Position numbers and translations under genes: made by a program. Below, piece after piece: positions 1 to 6,516 of a DNA stretch of 7,140 nucleotides. The notes under the pieces are model-generated. The model ran no database searches. It was not told the origin of the DNA and saw nothing but the letters and a program-made list of their open reading frames with translations. Each line of letters begins with the position of its first letter. The stretch's first letter is position 1. The stretch is from Phycisphaerae bacterium (GTDB lineage Bacteria; Planctomycetota; Phycisphaerae; Phycisphaerales; SM1A02): positions 1-7,140 of the forward strand of contig VGXJ01000093.1 of NCBI GenBank assembly GCA_016873375.1, written 5' to 3'.

Positions 1-1
1 G

Positions 2-751
2 CGCCGCCTGCTCACGCGCGACACCGGGGCAACCCTGCGACACGAGTTCACGCACGCCCTGCACTTCGCGCACATGGAGCGCATCAACCAACTGCACCCG
101 ATCTGGCTCCGCGAGGGGCTCGCGACGGTCTTCGAGACCTATCGCACCCGCGATGACGGCTCGTTCGAGTTCCTGCCCAACGAGCGCGCGGACGCGGCGA
201 TGCAGCTCCTCGCCACTGGCGCGGCGCCGGCGCTGCGCCGCCTGCTCACGATGCCCGAGGACGACTTCCAGAAGGACGGCGAATCGACCTATCCGCTGGT
301 GCGCTCGCTCATGGAGTACACGGCATCGCGAGGTGCCCTGGAACGGCTTTATGCCGAAGCCGTCGCAGGATTCCGCGATGACCCCGTGTGTACGCGCGCA
401 CTCGAGAGGGCGCACGGCGCGAGCCTTGAGGAGATCGAGCGTTCGTGGACGGCGTGGACCCAGGAGCGCGGAGCCCAAGGGCTCTCGACCGATGCCACGC
501 AGCCCTCCCTCGGCGTGACCACCGAGGATCACCCGGACGGCGCGAGGATCGTGCGATTTGTCACGAAGAGCCCAGCACGCGATGCAGGCCTGCGCCAGGG
601 CGATGTGATCGTGGGCGTGGATGGCGAGCCCGTGCGCTCGGTGCGCGAGCTCGGCGTGGCCCTGACGCGTTCGCCCCGGAAAGAAACCCTGACGATCCGT
701 TTCCGCCGGGGCGATTCGTATTCGATCCTCGAGGTACGCCGGCGTCCATGA
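2..751 (+). CDS. HEXXH zinc metallopeptidase (gluzincin-like) with C-terminal PDZ domain, 5' truncated
   Basis: The reading frame is open from the left edge, so the true start lies outside the window. The visible 249 residues begin just before a zinc-binding HEFTH motif (residues 14-18). A downstream WLREGLA (residues 35-41) supplies Glu38, the spacing and context expected of the third zinc ligand in gluzincin/peptidase MA-like (DUF1570-type) proteins. The ATG at 74 cannot be the real start because HEFTH lies upstream of it in frame. A mostly helical middle follows, ending in a LEEIERSW segment (about residues 142-149). A PDZ domain occupies roughly residues 168-249, with the typical AGLRQGDVIVGVDGEPV core. 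Known for the family: zinc-dependent peptidases in which the PDZ binds peptide C-termini. Inferred: an exported or envelope-associated protease, but any signal peptide would lie off the window. The substrate is unknown. Family assignment is fairly sure; function is general only. Confidence 0.85.
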   Translation, partial: RRLLTRDTGATLRHEFTHALHFAHMERINQLHPIWLREGLATVFETYRTRDDGSFEFLPNERADAAMQLLATGAAPALRRLLTMPEDDFQKDGESTYPLVRSLMEYTASRGALERLYAEAVAGFRDDPVCTRALERAHGASLEEIERSWTAWTQERGAQGLSTDATQPSLGVTTEDHPDGARIVRFVTKSPARDAGLRQGDVIVGVDGEPVRSVRELGVALTRSPRKETLTIRFRRGDSYSILEVRRRP

Positions 752-1026
752 CGGAGCCGGCGGACCACGATGGCACGCACGCCAGCCTCCACTCTCCTTC
801 ACGACCTGGTCCAGACGATCCGTGCGATGTTCGCGGAATGTGCTGTCCTTTTCGAGAACCGAGGTGTAGGTTCATTCGTGGTTCACCTAGGCGCGGAGTC
901 GCCCTGCGTGATGCATGGCGAGCTCCTCCGGGCTCGGGACCCGGACGGCCGGGCGATCGTCGCTTCGGCCGCGTGCCGCGCAGCTTGCGGTGCCGCCCCG
1001 CACCGCCGTCCAACGAGGTCCTTGCC
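752..1026. other. 275-bp intergenic gap upstream of hpf; possible hpf leader
   Basis: No convincing gene is seen. An 86-codon frame (770-1030) overlaps the hpf start by ATGA, but it has no recognisable domain, no ribosome site and an Ala/Arg-rich tail typical of chance GC-rich frames. The gap contains two direct GGTTCA copies at 869-874 and 880-885, spaced 11 bp apart, and a weak -10-like TAGGTT at 867-872. It also holds a hairpin with arms TCCGGG (927-932) and CCCGGA (940-945), which could end the peptidase transcript or structure an hpf leader. These are visual observations only. Confidence 0.4.
1015..1019 (+). promoter_or_regulatory. Shine-Dalgarno sequence of hpf
   Basis: GAGGT matches five bases of the anti-SD complement and sits 7 nt before the ATG at 1027. 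It fixes the hpf start. It is the only clear Shine-Dalgarno in front of any gene start in this window. Confidence 0.7.
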
Positions 1027-1326
1027 ATGATCGTGACCATCAGCGCCAAGCACATGCAGCTCACCGAGGCGATCGCCGCGTACATCCGCGAGAAGGTGTC
1101 GAAGCTCCCGCGGTACTTCAATCGCGTGAGTGGCCTTGAGGTGGTGGTCGAACCGCTGCCGAGCCATGGCTTCCACGTGGAATTGCGGGCGAACGTCGAT
1201 CATCACGAGGACTTCGTCTGCAACACCAACCACGACGACCTGTACGCGTGCGTCGATCTGGCCGTCGACCGCAGCCGCCGCCAGCTCAGTGAGCACAAGG
1301 CCCGCCTGCGTGAGCATCGCCACTGA
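1027..1326 (+). CDS. hpf: Ribosome hibernation promoting factor, short form (HPF/RaiA family)
   Basis: The protein has 99 residues and begins MIVTISAKHM, as is usual for the family. It has the beta-alpha-beta-beta-beta-alpha layout of the S30AE/HPF fold: helix 1 around residues 12-25 (LTEAIAAYIREKV), the central strands (LEVVVEPL, HVELRANV), and the second helix around residues 71-97 (DLYACVDLAVDRSRRQLSEHKARLREH). Members bind the 30S decoding and mRNA channel and help form inactive 100S or protected 70S ribosomes in stationary phase or starvation. The chain stops after the S30AE domain, so the C-terminal dimerisation domain of long HPF is absent. It is preceded by a good Shine-Dalgarno, followed by a strong hairpin, and then by ptsN and ptsH, as in the proteobacterial rpoN-hpf-ptsN locus. 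Assignment is sure; whether it acts as HPF or as the inhibitor YfiA/RaiA cannot be told. Confidence 0.93.
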   Translation: MIVTISAKHMQLTEAIAAYIREKVSKLPRYFNRVSGLEVVVEPLPSHGFHVELRANVDHHEDFVCNTNHDDLYACVDLAVDRSRRQLSEHKARLREHRH

Positions 1327-1350
1327 ACCGTCTCCAACATCGCTTCATCG

Positions 1351-1389
1351 ACGCGCCCGGCGCGGGACACGCTCCCTCGCCGGGCGCGT
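1351..1389 (+). terminator. Strong GC-rich hairpin after hpf, probable terminator or processing site
   Basis: Perfect 12-bp inverted repeat: ACGCGCCCGGCG (1351-1362) pairs with CGCCGGGCGCGT (1378-1389). Inside it, GGGA (1364-1367) can pair with TCCC (1373-1376), leaving a 5-nt loop and one C-T mismatch. The hairpin starts 24 bp after the hpf stop and ends 46 bp before the chosen ptsN start. No U-tract follows (GCGTTGTCGCGG), so it is not a canonical intrinsic terminator. It may terminate without a U-run, attenuate, or protect the 3' end of the hpf mRNA. Confidence 0.6.
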
Positions 1390-1418
1390 GCGTTGTCGCG
1401 GGGCTAGGTGGCAATCGC

Positions 1419-1424
1419 TACGAT
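1419..1424 (+). promoter_or_regulatory. Possible -10 element of ptsN-ptsH (near-leaderless)
   Basis: TACGAT within CGCTACGATCC resembles a -10 box and lies just after the hpf hairpin. Transcription starting about 7 nt downstream would begin near 1431, between the two candidate ATGs of ptsN (1427 and 1436). No Shine-Dalgarno is close enough to either start. No good -35 is seen at 16-18 bp spacing; TTGTCG at 1393-1398 is 20 bp away. Confidence 0.3.
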
Positions 1425-1435
1425 CCATGCTCTCC

Positions 1436-1906
1436 ATGAAGCTGATCGACCTCGTCCATGCCAAGGCCATCCTTGCCCCGCTTGATGCCACCAAGCGCGA
1501 TGCATCGATCGGCGAACTGATGCAAGCGCTCGTTGCCGCAAAGGTCATCAAGCCGGCGCAGTCGGAAGACCTCGTCAAGGCCGTGCTCAAGCGCGAGCGC
1601 AAGGGTTCGACCGGCTTCGGTCACGGCGTGGCCGTGCCCCACGCCAAGACCGATCTGGTCGAGGCGCCCATCGCTGCACTCGGCATCAGCCCGGGCGGCA
1701 TCGACTTCAGCTCGCTCGACCGGCAGCCCGTGCATGCGGTCTTCCTCATCCTGAGCCCGGAGTCGAAGCCCGACCTGCACGTTGCCGCCATGGAGGCGAT
1801 CTTCCAGTCGCTGCAGCATGACCAGTTCAAGCGATTCCTGCGCCAGGCCCGCACCCCAGCCGATGCACGCCTGCTCCTGCAGGAAGCAGGGTCGTCGAAG
1901 GGCTGA
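1436..1906 (+). CDS. ptsN: PTS EIIA(Ntr)-like protein (PtsN, fructose-type EIIA domain)
   Basis: The 156-residue protein is a single PTS_EIIA type-2 domain beginning MKLIDLV, matching PtsN proteins in length and layout. The active-site region GFGHGVAVPHAK (residues 60-71) places the phosphorylatable histidine at His69, equivalent to the His in the G-x-A-x-P-H motif of E. coli EIIA(Ntr). PtsN accepts phosphate from an NPr/HPr protein and acts by protein contact on potassium transport, sensor kinases and the envelope stress response, rather than on sugar uptake; no EIIB or EIIC domain follows. Start: ATG at 1436 was chosen because it gives the usual N-terminus and fits the -10-like site; ATG at 1427 would add three residues (MLS). 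The HPr gene begins 5 bp after the stop, so the two are surely cotranscribed. A role outside nitrogen control is possible since rpoN is not seen here. Confidence 0.9.
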   Translation: MKLIDLVHAKAILAPLDATKRDASIGELMQALVAAKVIKPAQSEDLVKAVLKRERKGSTGFGHGVAVPHAKTDLVEAPIAALGISPGGIDFSSLDRQPVHAVFLILSPESKPDLHVAAMEAIFQSLQHDQFKRFLRQARTPADARLLLQEAGSSKG

Positions 1907-1911
1907 TCCGC

Positions 1912-2184
1912 ATGGTGACGGGCCGCGCCACCATCCTGAACCGACTTGGGCTGCACGCGCGTCCGGCGATGAGCTTCGTGCAGACGGCCATGGGCTTCAG
2001 CTGCACCGTCACCGTGCGCCGCACCGATGGGGACGAAACGGTCGATGGCAAGAGCATCATGCAGATGCTGCTCGTGGCGGGCACTGCGGGCACCGAGCTG
2101 GAGATCACCTGCGACGGTACCGACGAAGATGCCGCGATGGCCGCACTGCTCCGGCTGATCGCCCGAAAGTTCGACGAGGAGTGA
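1912..2184 (+). CDS. ptsH: HPr/NPr-family phosphocarrier protein
   Basis: The protein has 90 residues, the normal length for HPr. The active-site motif LGLHARPA (residues 12-19) places the phosphorylated histidine at His15, exactly as in classical HPr. The regulatory-site region DGKSIMQMLLVAG (residues 45-57) keeps a serine (Ser48) where Ser46 lies in HPr proteins phosphorylated by HPr kinase, so both EI-type and HPr-kinase-type phosphorylation are possible on sequence grounds. The gene lies 5 bp behind ptsN and is the last gene of the unit; gpsA converges 8 bp later. The pairing with ptsN suggests the NPr (ptsO) role in a regulatory phosphorelay. No EI gene is in the window, so the phosphate donor must be encoded elsewhere. 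Identity is sure; HPr versus NPr is inferred from context. Confidence 0.94.
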   Translation: MVTGRATILNRLGLHARPAMSFVQTAMGFSCTVTVRRTDGDETVDGKSIMQMLLVAGTAGTELEITCDGTDEDAAMAALLRLIARKFDEE

Positions 2185-2199
2185 GCGCTGGATCAGCGC
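2185..2199. terminator. Hairpin at the convergent ptsH/gpsA junction
   Basis: GCGCTG (2185-2190), loop GAT, CAGCGC (2194-2199) is a perfect 6-bp inverted repeat that starts immediately after the ptsH stop and contains the gpsA stop codon (2193-2195, minus strand). It is symmetric, so it could act in both directions. No U-tract is present on either side, so termination is an inference from position. Confidence 0.4.
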
Positions 2200-3185
2200 A
2201 CGCGCTCGATACCGACCTCGCGTGACATCAGCGACTGCAGAGCTTGGGCGGGTGCCACGCCGCCGAAGAGCACGCCATGCACCGCTTCCATGATGGGCAG
2301 CTCGATGCCGCGCGAGCGGGCGTCACGCACGATCGCATCGCAGGTCTCCACGCCCTCGACCACGGAGCGCGTCTGGGCGAGGTGCTCCGCGAGGGTCTGA
2401 CCGCGGCCGAGCGCTTCGCCGCACGAACGATTTCGGCCGTCGGGGCTGAAGCAGGTGGTCGCCAGGTCACCCACGCCGGCGACGCCGAAGAACGTCTCGG
2501 CCTCGGCACCGTGCGCGGAGCCGAAGCGCACGATCTCGGCAAGCCCGCGTGCGAGCAGCGCACTCTTGGCGTTCATGCCGGCGTGCATGCCATCGAGCAT
2601 GCCCGCGGCGAGCGCAATCACGTTCTTCGCGGCCCCTGCAAGTTCGACGCCGACATGGTCGCGCAGCGTGTAGAGCCGCAGCCACGAACAGCTCAGCGCC
2701 TCCTGCACCGGCGCGGTCGCATGCGGAGCTCCGGCAACGACCATCACCAAGGGCAGCCGGTGGGCCATCTCGGCCGCGATCGACGGGCCTGACATCGTGA
2801 CGACGTCGTGGCCCGGCGCGGCTTGCTTGACGATCTGGCTTGGGCGACGCAGCGATCCGCGTTCGAGTCCCTTGCTCACGCTGACGATGACAGCCGATGG
2901 CGGCAGGTCCTTGGACAGCCGCTTCCAGACCGACTCAAGGTGCTGGGTCGGGACGGCACTGATGCAGAGGTCGGCGCCGGCGAGGGCGCGCTCGGCATCG
3001 GGTTCGACCGCAACCGCAGGATCAAGCTCGAACTGCGGCAGGCGAGGCGATCGGCGCGTGGCCGCCAAGGCCGCGAGATCATCAGGGAAGGCCCCCCACA
3101 GCCGCACGCCGTGCCCACGACTGGCCGCGATGGACGCGAGTACAAGCCCGAACTGGCCGTCGCCGATGACGGTGACCTGTCGCAT
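2193..3185 (-). CDS. gpsA: Glycerol-3-phosphate dehydrogenase [NAD(P)+]
   Basis: This cytoplasmic enzyme interconverts DHAP and sn-glycerol-3-phosphate with NAD(P)H and supplies the phospholipid backbone. The 330 residues match the family length. The N-terminal Rossmann domain starts MRQVTVIGDGQFG (GxGxxG at residues 8-13). SKGLE (104-108) and SGPSIAAEM (132-140) follow. The C-terminal helical domain has GAAKNVIALAAG with the catalytic lysine at Lys187, then GVGDLATTC (237-245) and GRNR (250-253) for substrate phosphate binding. The frame stays open far upstream, but ATG at 3185 gives the normal N-terminus; a longer start would overlap the ATPase gene. Oddities: the usual GAGxxG is GDGQFG, and the usual GDN(A/T)K is GMNAK with Met204 in place of the conserved Asp. 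Catalytic residues are kept, so it is probably active. It is convergent with ptsH and divergent from the ATPase gene. Confidence 0.94.
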   Translation of the reverse strand: MRQVTVIGDGQFGLVLASIAASRGHGVRLWGAFPDDLAALAATRRSPRLPQFELDPAVAVEPDAERALAGADLCISAVPTQHLESVWKRLSKDLPPSAVIVSVSKGLERGSLRRPSQIVKQAAPGHDVVTMSGPSIAAEMAHRLPLVMVVAGAPHATAPVQEALSCSWLRLYTLRDHVGVELAGAAKNVIALAAGMLDGMHAGMNAKSALLARGLAEIVRFGSAHGAEAETFFGVAGVGDLATTCFSPDGRNRSCGEALGRGQTLAEHLAQTRSVVEGVETCDAIVRDARSRGIELPIMEAVHGVLFGGVAPAQALQSLMSREVGIERVR

Positions 3186-3195
3186 GATGGGTCGG

Positions 3196-3201
3196 AAGGT
3201 A
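3196..3201 (-). promoter_or_regulatory. Possible -10 element of gpsA (near-leaderless)
   Basis: Read on the minus strand, TACCTT lies 10 nt before the gpsA ATG, the same hexamer and almost the same distance as before the aldolase gene. Transcription would begin within about 4 nt of the start codon. No Shine-Dalgarno and no recognisable -35 are present. Confidence 0.28.
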
Positions 3202-3229
3202 CCCCGCAGGATCGAACCCGGGGATCGCG

Positions 3230-3242
3230 AGCGTGCTACGCT
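3230..3242 (+). promoter_or_regulatory. Dyad overlapping a possible -10 of the P-type ATPase gene
   Basis: AGCGT (3230-3234), GCT, ACGCT (3238-3242) is a perfect 5-bp inverted repeat. TACGCT (3237-3242) inside it resembles a -10 box, followed by an AT-richer CTAAAGAG. The predicted leader to the ATG at 3277 would be about 28 nt. The overlap of dyad and -10 is how repressor operators are often placed, including those of metal sensors, but the arms are short and no regulator gene is nearby. Confidence 0.25.
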
Positions 3243-3276
3243 AAAGAGCACCTCGTTCCCCTCGGGTCCACCGACC

Positions 3277-5304
3277 ATGAGCACCATCTCGACCTCGTCA
3301 GCCACCCCTTCCATTGATCTGTCCGCCTCCAACGGCGAGCGCCTTGAGCGCCAGCTCTTCGTGGCCCTCGTTGGCGGCGTCATGCTGCTCACCGCCTGGG
3401 TCGCCCGGGCGCTCCTGGGCGTCGGCGAGAGCGTGACCAACATCACCGCAGCCATGGGCGCGCTGATCCTTGCCGCTCCACTGGTCAAGGGTGCATGGAA
3501 AGAACTGGTCGCAGGCAAGCCCAGCAGCGACACGCTGGCATCGCTTGCCGTGCTCGCCGCCCTGGCGAACAACCTTTACCTGCCTGCTGGCTTCCTGGCC
3601 TTCTTCCTCTGGCTGTCGGAACTGGTGCTCAGCCGCACGGCGTGGGGTGCTCAGCGGGCGATCCGCGAACTCATCGAACTCACGCCGGATGTGGCGCGGC
3701 TCATCGGCACCGACGGCACCGACCGAGAGGTCGCGCTGTCGCAGGTCAAGACCGGTGACCGCGTGCGCGTGCGACCGGGCGAGAATCTTCCGGTCGATGG
3801 CAAGGTCGTCGCCGGACAATCGAGCATCAACCAGGCCTCGCTGACCGGCGAAGCCGTGCCGGTCGAAGTGCAGCCCGGCAGCGAGGTCTACGCAGGCACC
3901 ACGAACCTGACCGGCCAGATCGACCTGCAGGTCACGGCGGTCGCAGGCGAGACCACCATCGGCAAGGTCGAGACGCTCATCCGTGAAGCGGAGAGCAGCC
4001 GCACGGAGCGCCAGGAACTCATCGAGCGCCTGTCGGCCTACTACGTGCCGGTCGTGCTCATGGTGGCCGGCATCGTCTGGTTCTTCACCAGCAAGTCCGA
4101 CAGCGCCGAGGTGCGCGAGACGGCTGCCGTGCGGGCGATCACGGTACTCGTGGTGACCTGCCCGGGTGCGCTCCTGATCTCCTACCCGACCGCGATGGTC
4201 GCCGCATTCGCCGCGGCGGCGCGCCTTGGCATCATGATCAAGCAGACGCGCGTGCTCGAGAGCGCGGGCGACATCGACACCGTGGTGCTGGACAAGACCG
4301 GCACGCTCACGACCGGCAAGTTCAGCGTCAGCCGGCTCGCTCCGGCCGATGGCGTGGATGCCGCGGATCTGCTGCAAGCGGCCGCCGATTGCGAGCAGAG
4401 CTCGAACCACCCGCTCGCGCGATCGATCCTCGACACGGCGCAGCGCGCGCGCATCGAGCCTGCGAAGGTCGAGCGCTACGAGGAAGTCCACGGCCGCGGC
4501 GTCGTCGCGGTCGTCGGCGGCCAGACGCTGCGTGCGGGTCGCTCGGGCTGGCTGCTTGAGCTGAACCCGACCATCGCGGCCGCGGTGAAGACCGTCGAAG
4601 CAGGAATCGACGGCATGAGCGGCGTGCACGTCATGCGCGGCGAGACCTACTTGGGCGCCGTCGGCCTTGAGGACAAGCTGCGCCGCAACGCGCCGGAGAC
4701 CGTGAAGCGCCTGCGCGACCTTGGCGTGCGTCGAGTGTCGATCTTCACCGGTGACCGCCTGGGCGTGGCCACGCGCGTGGGCCAAGCGGCCGGCGTCGAC
4801 TCGATCGAGGCCGAGTGCCTGCCCGAGGAGAAGCACGAGGAACTGAAGTACCTGCTCAAGCGCGGCCACCGGGTGCTCGCCGTGGGCGACGGCATCAACG
4901 ACGGCCCGCTGCTCGCAAGCGCGGATGTCGGTGTGGCGATGGGACTGTCCGGCAGCGACATCGCCACCAACAGTGCCGGCGTGGCGCTGATGAACGATGA
5001 CCTGCGGCTGGTGCCGTTCCTGCTCGAACTCGCCCGCAAGGCGCGCGGCATCATCGCGCTGAACATTGCGGCGAGCCTGGTGCTGGCGATCATCGGCCTG
5101 GCGCTGGCCGCGACGGGCAACCTGCAGATCTGGATCACGCCCTTCTACCAGGCCGTGGCCTATGTCTTCGTCATCGCCAACAGCCTGCGCCTGGTGCGCT
5201 TCGGCGAGGAGTACGCCGACGCCGAGGAGATCCGCCGGCAGACCGAGTCGCAGCGGGCGCAGAAGCCCGCGCGCGCGATGCAACGGATCGCCGCGACGAG
5301 CTGA
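3277..5304 (+). CDS. P1B-like heavy-metal-transporting P-type ATPase with CPG membrane motif
   Basis: This membrane pump has 675 residues, with eight likely membrane segments (about 27-47, 54-74, 86-100, 102-120, 253-272, 286-309, 592-612, 619-641). It has no N-terminal HMA or CxxC metal-binding domain: only about 25 residues precede the first helix. The actuator domain carries LTGEAVP (TGEA at 190-193). The sixth helix carries TCPGALL (Cys295-Pro296-Gly297) where P1B pumps have CPC, CPH, SPC or TPC. The P-domain has DKTGTLT with the phosphorylated Asp339, FTGD (490-493) and GDGINDGP (537-544). The N-domain has the HP pair (378-379) and HGRGV (405-409), both P1B hallmarks. The last helix ends in NSLRLVRF (635-642). 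The TM7 Lys and TM8 Asp of zinc pumps and the HEGxT of cobalt-type pumps are missing. Metal export is therefore inferred from fold, and the ion is unknown. ATG at 3277 was chosen because upstream codons are antisense to gpsA. Confidence 0.92.
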   Translation: MSTISTSSATPSIDLSASNGERLERQLFVALVGGVMLLTAWVARALLGVGESVTNITAAMGALILAAPLVKGAWKELVAGKPSSDTLASLAVLAALANNLYLPAGFLAFFLWLSELVLSRTAWGAQRAIRELIELTPDVARLIGTDGTDREVALSQVKTGDRVRVRPGENLPVDGKVVAGQSSINQASLTGEAVPVEVQPGSEVYAGTTNLTGQIDLQVTAVAGETTIGKVETLIREAESSRTERQELIERLSAYYVPVVLMVAGIVWFFTSKSDSAEVRETAAVRAITVLVVTCPGALLISYPTAMVAAFAAAARLGIMIKQTRVLESAGDIDTVVLDKTGTLTTGKFSVSRLAPADGVDAADLLQAAADCEQSSNHPLARSILDTAQRARIEPAKVERYEEVHGRGVVAVVGGQTLRAGRSGWLLELNPTIAAAVKTVEAGIDGMSGVHVMRGETYLGAVGLEDKLRRNAPETVKRLRDLGVRRVSIFTGDRLGVATRVGQAAGVDSIEAECLPEEKHEELKYLLKRGHRVLAVGDGINDGPLLASADVGVAMGLSGSDIATNSAGVALMNDDLRLVPFLLELARKARGIIALNIAASLVLAIIGLALAATGNLQIWITPFYQAVAYVFVIANSLRLVRFGEEYADAEEIRRQTESQRAQKPARAMQRIAATS

Positions 5305-5324
5305 GCCCAGAGCCCCGCTGCCCG

Positions 5325-5338
5325 TCCCTGCTCAGGGA
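5325..5338. terminator. Small hairpin downstream of the ATPase gene
   Basis: TCCCTG (5325-5330) and CAGGGA (5333-5338) form an inverted repeat, realistically 5 bp with a 4-nt GCTC loop, 20 bp after the ATPase stop. It is followed by GAGGTGGTTTGG, not a U-run. It may be a weak terminator. A second small dyad, CGCTC-GTT-GAGCG, lies at 5377-5389. Confidence 0.3.
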
Positions 5339-5372
5339 GAGGTGGTTTGGCCGGCTGACGCCCCTCGCCCGA

Positions 5373-5399
5373 GCCTCGCTCGTTGAGCGGTGCCTCGCT
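5373..5399 (+). repeat. Short direct repeat upstream of the aldolase gene
   Basis: GCCTCGCT occurs at 5373-5380 and again at 5392-5399, 19 bp apart, about 50-75 bp before the aldolase start and on either side of the CGCTC/GAGCG dyad. It may be a regulator site or chance. Confidence 0.25.
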
Positions 5400-5434
5400 T
5401 GACCAGGGACTGCCCCGCATCCGCTGCGCGCCGC

Positions 5435-5440
5435 TACCTT
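5435..5440 (+). promoter_or_regulatory. Possible -10 element of the aldolase gene (leaderless)
   Basis: TACCTT within GCTACCTTGCCCGGC lies 7 nt before the ATG at 5448, so a transcript starting at the usual distance would begin at or next to the start codon. No Shine-Dalgarno is present. TTGACC at 5399-5404 looks like a -35 but is 30 bp away, too far to pair with this hexamer. Confidence 0.3.
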
Positions 5441-5447
5441 GCCCGGC

Positions 5448-6509
<1,062 letters not shown>

Positions 6510-6516
6510 GGGGTGG

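Noticed and set aside
445..1026. Long in-frame upstream extension of hpf
   Set aside because: It runs through the peptidase gene in another frame; the Shine-Dalgarno at 1015-1019 and the conserved MIVTISAKHM start fix hpf at 1027.
770..1030. 86-codon frame between the peptidase and hpf, overlapping the hpf start by ATGA
   Set aside because: No recognisable domain, no ribosome-binding site, and a low-complexity Ala/Arg/Pro tail; most likely a chance frame in GC-rich DNA, although the overlap is suggestive.
3199..3225. tRNA-like T-loop (GGTTCGATCC on the minus strand) between gpsA and the ATPase gene
   Set aside because: The flanking bases do not form a 5-bp T stem and no acceptor, D or anticodon arm can be placed in the 91-bp gap.
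2797..3276. 160-codon N-terminal extension of the ATPase
   Set aside because: These codons are antisense to gpsA, have no transmembrane or metal-binding features, and would overlap a clear gene; the ATG at 3277 gives a normal P1B start.
3298..5283. 661-codon open frame on the minus strand opposite the ATPase gene
   Set aside because: Its His/Ala/Arg-rich translation resembles no family and mirrors the codon bias of the ATPase gene; a shadow frame caused by high GC at third positions.
5399..5440. TTGACC ... TACCTT as a complete sigma-70 type promoter for the aldolase gene
   Set aside because: The hexamers are 30 bp apart, far beyond the 16-18 bp spacing such promoters need; only the -10-like part was kept, at low confidence.
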